Positions 1 through 6,289 of a stretch of DNA of 8,485 bases are shown in pieces. The notes beneath the pieces were generated by a model. That model was not told the origin of the DNA. It made no database searches and was given only the letters and a program-made list of their open reading frames with translations. The DNA lies in contig JAEYTM010000300.1 in assembly GCA_023434015.1 (NCBI GenBank), positions 1 to 8,485 of the forward strand, read 5' to 3'. Both the position numbers and the translations under genes were made by a program. Each line of letters opens with the position of its first letter. Within the stretch, counting starts at the first letter, position 1. The DNA is from Pseudomonadota bacterium (GTDB lineage: Bacteria; Pseudomonadota; Alphaproteobacteria; Caulobacterales; Caulobacteraceae).

Positions 1-1374
<1,374 letters not shown>

Positions 1375-1386
1375 CGGTTAAAACCG
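1375..1386 (-). promoter_or_regulatory. Small palindrome abutting the ftsH start codon
   Basis: CGGTT-AA-AACCG (5-bp arms, 2-base centre) lies directly against the ftsH ATG and overlaps part of the weak ribosome-binding region. It could be a small mRNA hairpin or an operator half-site, or it could be chance, since arms of 5 bp are short. I infer no specific regulator. Confidence 0.25.
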
Positions 1387-1413
1387 TCCGGGAGACTAAA
1401 GAGCCAGGGCTTC

Positions 1414-1440
1414 AAGATAGGGAGCCTGCGGCCATTGCAC
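1414..1440 (-). promoter_or_regulatory. Possible ftsH promoter
   Basis: On the minus strand, CCTATCTT (1414-1421) resembles the -10 element CYTATNT described for alphaproteobacterial heat-shock (RpoH) promoters. It lies 40 bases before the ftsH start. The matching -35 position (GTGCAA, 1435-1440, 13-base spacer) is a poor match to CTTGAA. ftsH is heat-inducible in many bacteria, which makes the guess reasonable, but the sequence alone supports it weakly. Confidence 0.28.
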
Positions 1441-1508
1441 CAGCAAACCCGCCCTCGCGCGACCGAAGACCGCGCCTTGGCCATGAAATTGGCGGCCTGG
1501 AAACGCGA

Positions 1509-1534
1509 AAGGCCGCGCCTGACGGCGCGGCCTT
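1509..1534 (-). terminator. Hairpin terminator downstream of rpsU
   Basis: A perfect 11-bp inverted repeat, AAGGCCGCGCC / GGCGCGGCCTT, with a TGAC loop, lies 30 bases past the rpsU stop codon. Read on the minus strand the stem ends in TTT and continues CGCGTTT, a modest T-tract as is common in GC-rich genomes. It probably ends most rpsU transcripts before ftsH. Confidence 0.65.
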
Positions 1535-1563
1535 GAGCTTCGAGACCGTTGCGGCCCTTGAGC

Positions 1564-1797
1564 CTAGCGCGACGGCTTCTTCGGCGCGGCGATCAGGCCC
1601 TCGCGCTGAGCGCGCTTGCGCGCCAGCTTGCGGGCGCGGCGGACGGCTTCGGCCTTCTGGCGCGCGCGCTTCTCGGAGGGCTTCTCGTAGTGGACGTGAC
1701 GCTTCATTTCGCGGAACGAGCCTTCGCGCTGCATCTTCTTCTTCAGCGCCTTGAGGGCTTGGTCGACGTTGTTGTCGCGAACGAAAATCTGAACCAG
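1564..1797 (-). CDS. rpsU: 30S ribosomal protein S21
   Basis: Small-subunit ribosomal protein S21, a small basic protein at the 30S platform near the 3' end of 16S rRNA. The product is 77 residues and matches the family from VQIFVRDNNVDQALKALKKK through the basic stretch EKRARQKAEAVRRARKLARKRAQREG, ending in a short APKKPSR tail. The start is unusual. The conserved N-terminus begins at a CTG codon (1795-1797), preceded by AGGAG with about 8 bases between, and no ATG, GTG or TTG is found at the expected position. An in-frame GTG nine codons upstream (1822-1824) is possible, but it would place the good Shine-Dalgarno inside the gene. It is transcribed divergently from the COQ9 gene and followed by a strong hairpin. 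Product identity is near certain; the start codon is inferred. Confidence 0.95.
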   Translation of the reverse strand: MVQIFVRDNNVDQALKALKKKMQREGSFREMKRHVHYEKPSEKRARQKAEAVRRARKLARKRAQREGLIAAPKKPSR

Positions 1798-1802
1798 GGT
1801 TA

Positions 1803-1809
1803 TCTCTCC
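1803..1809 (-). promoter_or_regulatory. Shine-Dalgarno site that decides the rpsU start
   Basis: On the minus strand the bases read AGGAGAG, then ATAACC, then CTG GTT CAG. This is the only strong ribosome-binding site near the conserved S21 N-terminus, and it places initiation at the near-cognate CTG codon. Confidence 0.6.
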
Positions 1810-1977
1810 TGCGGTGCTCACGCTCGGCCCCTGGTCCCAGCATGGGGCGGCGGCGAGCAACAAAAAGACGGTCGCCCTCAGGTTTATGGCCTTCGGGTTT
1901 GAGCGCGGCGGGATATCAGAAGGTGGAGACCGTGTCCACGCCGAGACGCCGCAATCCGCGCACGCTAGGATGGATTC

Positions 1978-2643
1978 ATGATCGATACTGTTTCCGGGCC
2001 ACAGGCGGACTGGGCCGAGACCGCCGAGCGTGACGTTCTGGAGGCCGCGCTGCGCCTGGCGCCGGCCCAGGGCTGGACCTGGCGCATGACCCGGTCCGCC
2101 GGCCGCGCCATCGGGTTCTCCGACGGGGAGACCGAGCTGTTGCTGCCCAACGGTCCCGCCGACCTGGCCGCCCTGCTCTCGCGACGGCACGACGCCATGG
2201 CGCTGACCGCCCTGGCAGACGTCGACGCCGGGTCCCTGAAGATCCGTCAGCGCATCGCCCGCGCCGTGGAAGCACGGCTTGACGCCGCGGCGGCCGACGA
2301 GTCCGCCACCCGGCGCTGGACGGGCTTCCTGGCCCTGCCGCAGAACCTGCAGCTCGCCGGCCGGCTGACCTGGGAAAGCGCCGACGTGCTGTGGCGCTGG
2401 GCCGGCGACGTCGCCACTGACGAGAACCATTATTCCAAGCGCGCCATCCTGGCCGGCATTCTCACCGGCGCCCTGGCTATCCGCCTGTCATCCGGCCGCG
2501 CCGACGCCCTGGCCTTCGTCGACCGCCGCATCGACAACGTCATGGCCTTCGAGAAATGGAAGGCGACCACGAAATTTCGGCCGTCGGATTTCGCGGCCGG
2601 CGTGGCCGGAGCGCTGGGCCGCATGCGGTACGGGACGCGATAG
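1978..2643 (+). CDS. COQ9-family protein (ubiquinone biosynthesis)
   Basis: COQ9 proteins have a TetR-like helical fold and, in eukaryotes, bind lipid and present quinone intermediates to COQ7. Alphaproteobacterial homologues are assumed to help ubiquinone synthesis in a similar way. The 221-residue product shows the family's C-terminal signature: WRWAGDVATDENHYSKR at about 139-155, then an L-G-I-L-T-G-A-L helix and a terminal helix with DRRIDNVMAFEKWK (182-195). The N-terminal third (DVLEAALRLAPAQGWTW) matches the helical start of the family. The ATG at 1978 has AGGA seven bases upstream. A nearer ATG at 1970 hits a stop after two codons. The gene is divergent from rpsU across about 180 bases in which I cannot place a confident promoter. 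ubiX, also a quinone-pathway gene, lies 3.6 kb away and is not in the same operon. Confidence 0.92.
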   Translation: MIDTVSGPQADWAETAERDVLEAALRLAPAQGWTWRMTRSAGRAIGFSDGETELLLPNGPADLAALLSRRHDAMALTALADVDAGSLKIRQRIARAVEARLDAAAADESATRRWTGFLALPQNLQLAGRLTWESADVLWRWAGDVATDENHYSKRAILAGILTGALAIRLSSGRADALAFVDRRIDNVMAFEKWKATTKFRPSDFAAGVAGALGRMRYGTR

Positions 2644-2647
2644 CGCC

Positions 2648-2689
2648 CCAGAAACCTGAAGCCAGAAACCAGAAACCAGAAACCAGAAG
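2648..2689. repeat. Six-unit 7-bp tandem repeat (CCAGAAA)n
   Basis: Six consecutive 7-base units begin four bases after the COQ9 stop codon: CCAGAAA, CCTGAAG, CCAGAAA, CCAGAAA, CCAGAAA, CCAGAAG. Four are identical and two differ by one or two bases. The A-rich composition stands out from the GC-rich surroundings. A 7-base unit is not a multiple of three, so it is unlikely to be coding and could vary in copy number by slippage. No function is evident. Confidence 0.85.
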
Positions 2690-2746
2690 ACCTGCCGGCA
2701 CCGGAGGGCGGGCCCTGTCGGCGGCGGCGGACAACAAGCTCGACAA

Positions 2747-2758
2747 TAACACTTGTTA
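2747..2758. promoter_or_regulatory. Inverted repeat TAACA-CT-TGTTA, possible operator
   Basis: A 12-base imperfect palindrome with perfect 5-bp arms lies about 60 bases before the small exported-protein gene, in an AT-richer patch of an otherwise GC-rich intergenic region. Position and symmetry suit a regulator binding site, but no family can be named. Confidence 0.28.
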
Positions 2759-2783
2759 CGCGAACGGCGGCGGCTCACGCTCT

Positions 2784-2808
2784 CCAAAGTTGCAAGCGTC
2801 AACTTGGG
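2784..2808 (+). promoter_or_regulatory. Leader hairpin overlapping the ribosome-binding site
   Basis: AAGTTG (2787-2792) pairs with CAACTT (2800-2805) across a 7-base loop. After one A·G mismatch the stem continues CC/GG (2784-2785 with 2807-2808). The distal arm enters the Shine-Dalgarno GGGAGG (2806-2811) of the gene starting at 2819. In mRNA this could partly hide the ribosome-binding site. The geometry is seen; regulation is inferred. Confidence 0.35.
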
Positions 2809-2818
2809 AGGCGAACCG

Positions 2819-3130
2819 ATGACCAAAGGTATCCGCGTACCCGTAAGTGTAGCGTCGGCGGCCCTAGTCGCCATTTTTTCGACCGTTGCGGCCTCGTCCG
2901 CCGTCGCGCAGCAACGACCCGGCGAAAGCCGTGCCGAGCAGGAAGCGCGGGAGAACAGGGCGCTGGAGGAGGCGACCAACGCCCGGCTCAGGGAGGAGCA
3001 GCGTCGCTACGACGAGGCGCAGCGCATCCAGCGCGAACGCGAGCGCCATGACCAGGGCGTTCGTCGCGAGCCGCGCGAGCCGGCCACCAGACGCGAGCGC
3101 GACCGCGAACCCCGCGAGCGACCGGATTAG
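2819..3130 (+). CDS. Small exported, charged, probably disordered protein
   Basis: I do not recognise a named family. The 103-residue product starts with a good Sec-type signal peptide: MTKGIR, a hydrophobic stretch at about residues 8-28, and a likely signal peptidase I site after AVA (about residue 29-30). The mature part has almost no hydrophobic residues. It opens with an E/R/A-rich segment likely to be helical or coiled (RAEQEARENRALEEATNARL, continuing to RIQRERERH) and ends in an Arg/Glu/Pro-rich tail with repeated REPREP/RERDREPRER motifs, which is probably disordered. It should be periplasmic. The ATG at 2819 has GGGAGG seven bases upstream and gives the signal peptide directly; a TTG at 2753 in the same frame would only add an unlikely basic extension. 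It converges on purK, with hairpins between them. Confidence 0.7.
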   Translation: MTKGIRVPVSVASAALVAIFSTVAASSAVAQQRPGESRAEQEARENRALEEATNARLREEQRRYDEAQRIQRERERHDQGVRREPREPATRRERDREPRERPD

Positions 3131-3143
3131 ACAAAATCCGGTC
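3120..3143. terminator. Hairpin spanning the end of the small exported-protein gene
   Basis: GACCGGATT and AATCCGGTC form a perfect 9-bp stem with a 6-base loop. The stop codon lies within the structure. There is no T-tract after it on either strand, so it may act only as one half of a double-hairpin convergence region or protect the mRNA end. Confidence 0.4.
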
Positions 3144-3144
3144 A

Positions 3145-3177
3145 GACGGCGGGGGCGGCTGCGCCGTCGCCGCCGTC
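3145..3177. terminator. GC-rich hairpin between convergent genes, at the end of purK
   Basis: GACGGCGG (3145-3152) pairs with CCGCCGTC (3170-3177), and after one mismatch an inner GGCGGC/GCCGTC stem with a 3-base loop continues it. It begins two bases after the first hairpin and overlaps the purK stop codon. It probably serves as a bidirectional barrier or terminator for purEK and the small exported-protein gene, though no T-tract follows. Confidence 0.45.
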
Positions 3178-4261
3178 AGTCGGTCAGCGGCTTGACCCGG
3201 TTTATGTGGCCCATCTTGCGGCCCGGCTTCGCGCCGCGCTTGCCGTAGAGATGCAGGCGGGTGTCCGCCTCGCCGGCGTGCCGGCGCCAGCCCTCGGCCT
3301 CGTCGCCCAGCAGGTTCAGCATTTCGACGCGGGCCCTCGCCTGGGTCGGGCCCAGCGGCCAGCCGGCGACCGCGCGGATATGCTGCTCGAACTGATCGAC
3401 CTCGCAGCCGTCCTGGGTCCAGTGGCCGGTGTTGTGCACCCGCGGGGCGATCTCGTTGACCAGCAGCTGGCCATCCTTCAGCTCGAACAGTTCGACGCCG
3501 ATCACGCCGACATAGTCGAGGCCGGCCAGGATGCGGGCCGCGATCCGCTCCGCCTGCTCGCTGAGCGCGGGGGTCGCCTCGGCGGGCGCCAGCGAGCGGC
3601 GCAGTATGCCGTGCTCATGGTGGTTCTCGGCCATCGGATAGACCGCCGTGGCCCCGTCACGGCCGCGCGCGGCGATCACCGAAAGCTCGCGCACGAAATC
3701 GGCCGGCGCCTCGACGATCACCGGCCGGCCGCCCAGTTCGTCGAACACCCGGGCGGCGTCGGCGGCCTGTTCGATCCAGCGCTGCCCCTTGCCGTCGTAG
3801 CCCTCCCGACGGGTCTTCATCAGACAGGGCGTGCCGATGCGGGTGACGGCCTCCACCGCCTGCCTGGCGTCGTCCGCCGCCGCGAAGGCCACGGTGGGCA
3901 CGCCCTTGGAATTGAGGAAGCTCTTCTCCTCGACCCGGTCCTGCGCCACCGACAGCGCCAGCGGGCCGGGCGCGACATCGACGCCCATCGCCACCAGGCT
4001 GGCGACCACCGCCGCCGGCACATTCTCGAACTCGTAGGTGACGACGCTGGCCAGCGCCGCCAGCACCTTCAGCGCCTCGGGGTCGTCATAGGCCCCGACA
4101 ATGGTGTGGGCGGCCACGCGTCCGGCCGGCGAGTCGGCGTCGCTTTCCAGCACCGCGACGTCGAAGCCCAGACGGGCGGCGGCGAGCGCCAGCATGCGGC
4201 CGAGCTGGCCGCCGCCGAGGATGCCGATGGTGGAGCCGGGCGCGAGCGGCAGGCTGGCCAT
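3176..4261 (-). CDS. purK: N5-carboxyaminoimidazole ribonucleotide synthase (PurK)
   Basis: ATP-grasp enzyme that converts AIR, bicarbonate and ATP to N5-CAIR in de novo purine synthesis; cytoplasmic. The 361-residue product has the usual family length. Visible motifs are GILGGGQLGRM at 13-23, YEFENVP at 76-82, the ATP-grasp lid region KTRREGYDGKGQ at 149-160, the metal/ATP-binding NEIAPRVHNTGHWT at 269-282, and KMGHIN near the C-terminus (349-354). The ATG at 4261 lies five bases after the purE stop codon, with GAGGA inside the end of purE, so the two genes are probably co-transcribed and translationally coupled. Two hairpins overlap or follow its 3' end. No key motif is missing. Confidence 0.97.
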   Translation of the reverse strand: MASLPLAPGSTIGILGGGQLGRMLALAAARLGFDVAVLESDADSPAGRVAAHTIVGAYDDPEALKVLAALASVVTYEFENVPAAVVASLVAMGVDVAPGPLALSVAQDRVEEKSFLNSKGVPTVAFAAADDARQAVEAVTRIGTPCLMKTRREGYDGKGQRWIEQAADAARVFDELGGRPVIVEAPADFVRELSVIAARGRDGATAVYPMAENHHEHGILRRSLAPAEATPALSEQAERIAARILAGLDYVGVIGVELFELKDGQLLVNEIAPRVHNTGHWTQDGCEVDQFEQHIRAVAGWPLGPTQARARVEMLNLLGDEAEGWRRHAGEADTRLHLYGKRGAKPGRKMGHINRVKPLTD

Positions 4262-4266
4262 GAGGC

Positions 4267-4758
4267 TCAGTCCTCGACGGTTTCAGGAATGCTTTGCGTC
4301 TGCTCGGCGGTGAAGGCCGCGACCCGCTCCGCCACGCCGGCGTCGGAAAGGGCGAGGATCTTGGCCGCCAGCAGGCCCGCGTTCTTCGCCCCGGCCTCGC
4401 CGATGGCCAGCGTGCCGACCGGGATGCCGGCCGGCATCTGGACGATGGACAGCAGGCTGTCCATGCCCTTCAGCGCCTTGGATTCGATCGGCACGCCGAG
4501 CACCGGCAGATCGGTCAAGGAGGCGGTCATGCCCGGCAGGTGGGCCGCGCCACCGGCGGCGGCGATGATCACCTTCACGCCGGCGGCCTTGGCCCCCTTG
4601 GCGAAGTCGTACATGCGTTCGGGTGTGCGGTGGGCGGAGACCACGCGAGCCTCATAGCCGACGCCCAGCCGTTCCAGCATCTCGGCGGCATGGCGGATCA
4701 CCGGCCAGTCGGAACGGCTGCCCATTATGATGGCGACGGGCGCGACGGCGGCGCTCAT
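4267..4758 (-). CDS. purE: N5-carboxyaminoimidazole ribonucleotide mutase (PurE, class I)
   Basis: Moves the carboxyl group of N5-CAIR to C4, giving CAIR, the step after PurK. The 163-residue product matches class I PurE in length. It has the nucleotide-binding GSRSDW at 13-18, the catalytic-histidine motif SAHRTP at 41-46, AGGAAHLPGM at 68-77, GVP at 88-90 and the QMPAGIPVGTLAIG loop at 107-120. The presence of purK immediately downstream supports the class I (mutase) assignment over the direct AIR carboxylase of class II. The start at 4758 has GGGGA about 11 bases upstream. It is first gene of the purEK operon and divergent from the GGDEF gene. Confidence 0.97.
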   Translation of the reverse strand: MSAAVAPVAIIMGSRSDWPVIRHAAEMLERLGVGYEARVVSAHRTPERMYDFAKGAKAAGVKVIIAAAGGAAHLPGMTASLTDLPVLGVPIESKALKGMDSLLSIVQMPAGIPVGTLAIGEAGAKNAGLLAAKILALSDAGVAERVAAFTAEQTQSIPETVED

Positions 4759-4791
4759 GTGATGATCGGTCCCCTAGCCGGAAGGGCGCGG

Positions 4792-4819
4792 AGTATAGGC
4801 GCCGGCTTTGCGCGGGCAA
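4792..4819 (-). promoter_or_regulatory. Putative purEK promoter
   Basis: On the minus strand, TTGCCC (4814-4819), a 16-base spacer and TATACT (4792-4797) give a sigma70-like promoter about 34 bases before the purE start. The -10 element stands out in GC-rich surroundings. Its -35 region overlaps the -35 region of the putative divergent promoter. Confidence 0.45.
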
Positions 4820-4835
4820 CCGAGATGGCTAGATT
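4808..4835 (+). promoter_or_regulatory. Putative promoter of the GGDEF gene
   Basis: TTGCGCG (4808-4814), a 13-base spacer and GCTAGATT (4828-4835) fit the Caulobacter housekeeping consensus TTGACGS-N10-14-GCTANAWC with few mismatches. Transcription would begin near 4842, at the left edge of the inverted repeat that follows. Confidence 0.45.
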
Positions 4836-4840
4836 CTTGT

Positions 4841-4860
4841 TCAGCGCCGACCGGCGCTGA
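4841..4860 (+). promoter_or_regulatory. Perfect inverted repeat at the predicted start of the GGDEF transcript
   Basis: TCAGCGCC-GACC-GGCGCTGA has 8-bp perfect arms and a 4-base loop and ends 17 bases before the GGDEF start codon. It may be an operator just downstream of the promoter, or an mRNA 5' hairpin placed next to the Shine-Dalgarno GGGGA (4866-4870). The sequence does not decide between these. Confidence 0.5.
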
Positions 4861-4877
4861 TTCCCGGGGACGGGCCG

Positions 4878-5591
4878 ATGAAGATCACGGGCGCCAGAAA
4901 CGAGCCCTTCTCGACCCTGCGACGCCGGGCCCTGACCGAGGCCGGCGCCCTTGCCCGCGGCGTTGCGCCGTCCGTGGATTCCGCCGCCTTCCTGGGGATC
5001 GCCGGAGCGGAGCTGACCCCGGCAGTGCACGGCGCCATCCAGACCCTGCTCGGCGAAATCGAAGGTCTGCGCGCGGAGGTGAGCCGGCTGAAGGCGCGAC
5101 TGAAGGAGGCCGAGGGGCTGGCCGATCGCGACGCCCTCACCCCGCTGCTCAACCGGCGGGCCATGGTGCGCGAACTGGGCCGCATCCGCACCTTCGCCCA
5201 CCGTTACGGGGTCAGCGCCAGCCTGGTCTATTTCGACCTCGACGGCCTGAAGGAGGTCAATGACCGCTACGGCCACGCCGCTGGCGACGCCGCCCTGCAG
5301 GCTGTGGCCGCGCGGCTGGTCGCCAATGTCCGGGAGTCCGACATCGTCGGGCGGATGGGCGGCGACGAGTTCGCCGTGATCCTGGTCCAGGCGGACCAGG
5401 CGGTGGCCGAGGCCAAGGCCCGGTCGCTGGTCGAGGCCGTGGAACGCGAACCGATGCGCTTCGGCGACTGGTCCGCGCCGCTGCATGTCTCCTACGGCGT
5501 TTGCGAGATCGTACAGGACGCTGCGCCCGAGGCTCTGGTCGCCCAGGCCGACGCCGCGATGTATGCCCGCAAGCGCCAGCGCCGCGAATAG
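4878..5591 (+). CDS. GGDEF diguanylate cyclase with coiled-coil linker and I-site
   Basis: Predicted to make cyclic di-GMP from two GTP. The 237-residue product has no membrane segment, so it should be cytoplasmic. The N-terminal 55 residues include SVDSAAFLGIAGAELTPAV, a segment that I recall accompanying GGDEF domains in alphaproteobacteria. A coiled coil follows (about 57-82, IEGLRAEVSRLKARLKEAEG), then DALTPLLNRR at 85-94, a metal-site FDLDGLKEVND at 119-129, RESD at 152-155 and GGDEF at 161-165. RESD sits five residues before GGDEF, the usual place of the inhibitory I-site, so product feedback is likely. No EAL, HD-GYP, PAS or receiver domain is present. ATG at 4878 has GGGGA seven bases upstream. 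Activity is inferred from intact motifs; the input signal is unknown. Confidence 0.92.
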   Translation: MKITGARNEPFSTLRRRALTEAGALARGVAPSVDSAAFLGIAGAELTPAVHGAIQTLLGEIEGLRAEVSRLKARLKEAEGLADRDALTPLLNRRAMVRELGRIRTFAHRYGVSASLVYFDLDGLKEVNDRYGHAAGDAALQAVAARLVANVRESDIVGRMGGDEFAVILVQADQAVAEAKARSLVEAVEREPMRFGDWSAPLHVSYGVCEIVQDAAPEALVAQADAAMYARKRQRRE

Positions 5592-5606
5592 CCGGCTCCC
5601 ACCGGC
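5591..5606. terminator. Weak hairpin between the GGDEF and DUF465 genes
   Basis: GCCGG and CCGGC (5-bp arms, 6-base loop) fill most of the 21-base gap between two convergent stop codons. There is no T-tract. It is the only terminator candidate here and is weak. Confidence 0.3.
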
Positions 5607-5612
5607 GGGGCG

Positions 5613-5828
5613 TCAGGCGATGATGTCGGGGGTCAGCAGGTCCTCGAGGCGGACGATCTCGTCCTTCAGCGCCAGCTTCTTTCGCTTCAGCCGGCCGATC
5701 AGCAGCATGTCCGGCAGGGGCGAGAGGGCGATCGCCTGGATGGCGGCGTCCAGATCGGCGTGGTCCTGACGCGCCTCCGCCAGCCGGGCCGCCAGGGCGG
5801 CCTCGTTCATGTTGTCCTGCTCGTCCAT
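5613..5828 (-). CDS. DUF465 / YdcH-family small protein
   Basis: Small helical protein of about 71 residues, of unknown biochemical role. It carries the family pattern HADLDAAIQAIALSP followed by RLKRKKLALKDEIVRLEDLL, i.e. two helices likely to form a hairpin or coiled coil. No signal peptide or membrane segment. The start is uncertain. A GTG at 5831 lies eight bases after an AGGA that overlaps the upstream gene's stop codon, the ATG at 5828 follows directly, and a later ATG at 5810 is also possible. It is the last gene of a tight minus-strand cluster with the TIGR02444-type gene and ubiX, so co-transcription is likely. A second DUF465-like gene lies at 7041-7214 on the other strand. Confidence 0.85.
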   Translation of the reverse strand: MDEQDNMNEAALAARLAEARQDHADLDAAIQAIALSPLPDMLLIGRLKRKKLALKDEIVRLEDLLTPDIIA

Positions 5829-5841
5829 CACGCCCGCAATC

Positions 5842-6288
5842 CTAACTCAGGGCCCCGGCCAGTTCAGCCAGGGCGTCGTCCGGAGCCGGCGGGCCCCAGG
5901 CCGTCGACACCGCCCTCAGCGCCTCCAGCGCCGAGGCGCTCGCCACGCTGTCGCCAGTCAGGGCTTCCAGCGTCTCCAGAAGCACCCGCTCGGCTCGCAA
6001 CTCGGCCGCCTTCACGGCTTCGCGCAAGGCCTCGCGCACGACGTCGTCGACCGGAGGCGCCGGCGCCTTCAGGCTTCGCCGCGCCGCCCTCAGTGGGGCG
6101 ACGACGCCCTCCTCCCAGGTCCGCGCGAGCGCCGTGGCCCGCTCGATCAAGGCCGCATCACCGGCGCGCGCCCACACGGCCCAGAGCAGCAGCGGTACAT
6201 TCTGTGCGTGACGGTCCTGTAGCATCAGGCAGGCTGGCGCCACGCCGGGCCGCGCATAGGCCTCCACGGCCCAATCCCAGATCGGCAA
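5842..6288 (-). CDS. TIGR02444 / DUF2390-family protein
   Basis: Uncharacterised small protein of 148 residues. The N-terminal pattern WDWAVEAYARPGVAPACLMLQDRHAQNVPLLLWAVWAR (residues 4-41), followed by WEEGVVAPLRAARRSLK (58-74), matches what I know of the TIGR02444 family (W-D-x-x-x-x-x-Y-x-x-x-G-V-x-x-x-C-L-x-L-Q-D). The rest is Ala-rich helix with no recognised catalytic motif and no signal peptide. The start appears to be TTG (6286-6288), one base after the ubiX stop codon. The family motif begins right there and no earlier in-frame start seems likely, which suggests translational coupling to ubiX. DUF465 follows about 13 bases after its stop. A role linked to ubiX is only inferred from position. 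Confidence 0.82.
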   Translation of the reverse strand: MPIWDWAVEAYARPGVAPACLMLQDRHAQNVPLLLWAVWARAGDAALIERATALARTWEEGVVAPLRAARRSLKAPAPPVDDVVREALREAVKAAELRAERVLLETLEALTGDSVASASALEALRAVSTAWGPPAPDDALAELAGALS

Positions 6289-6289
6289 G

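Noticed and set aside
1564..2430. 288-codon minus-strand frame that includes rpsU with a long N-terminal extension
   Set aside because: Only the last 77 codons match S21. The extension runs antisense through the COQ9 gene, and a strong ribosome-binding site lies right before the S21 part.
2648..2689. Tandem repeat as a CRISPR array
   Set aside because: Units are 7 bases and directly adjacent with no spacers, and there are no cas genes.
2753..2818. TTG start giving a 22-residue longer exported protein
   Set aside because: The extension is basic and would mask the signal peptide; the ATG at 2819 has a good Shine-Dalgarno and a typical signal sequence.
3206..4657. 483-codon plus-strand reading frame opposite purK and purE
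   Set aside because: It spans two genes with unmistakable PurK and PurE motifs on the other strand, and its translation is low-complexity and His/Gly/Arg-rich, typical of an antisense shadow.
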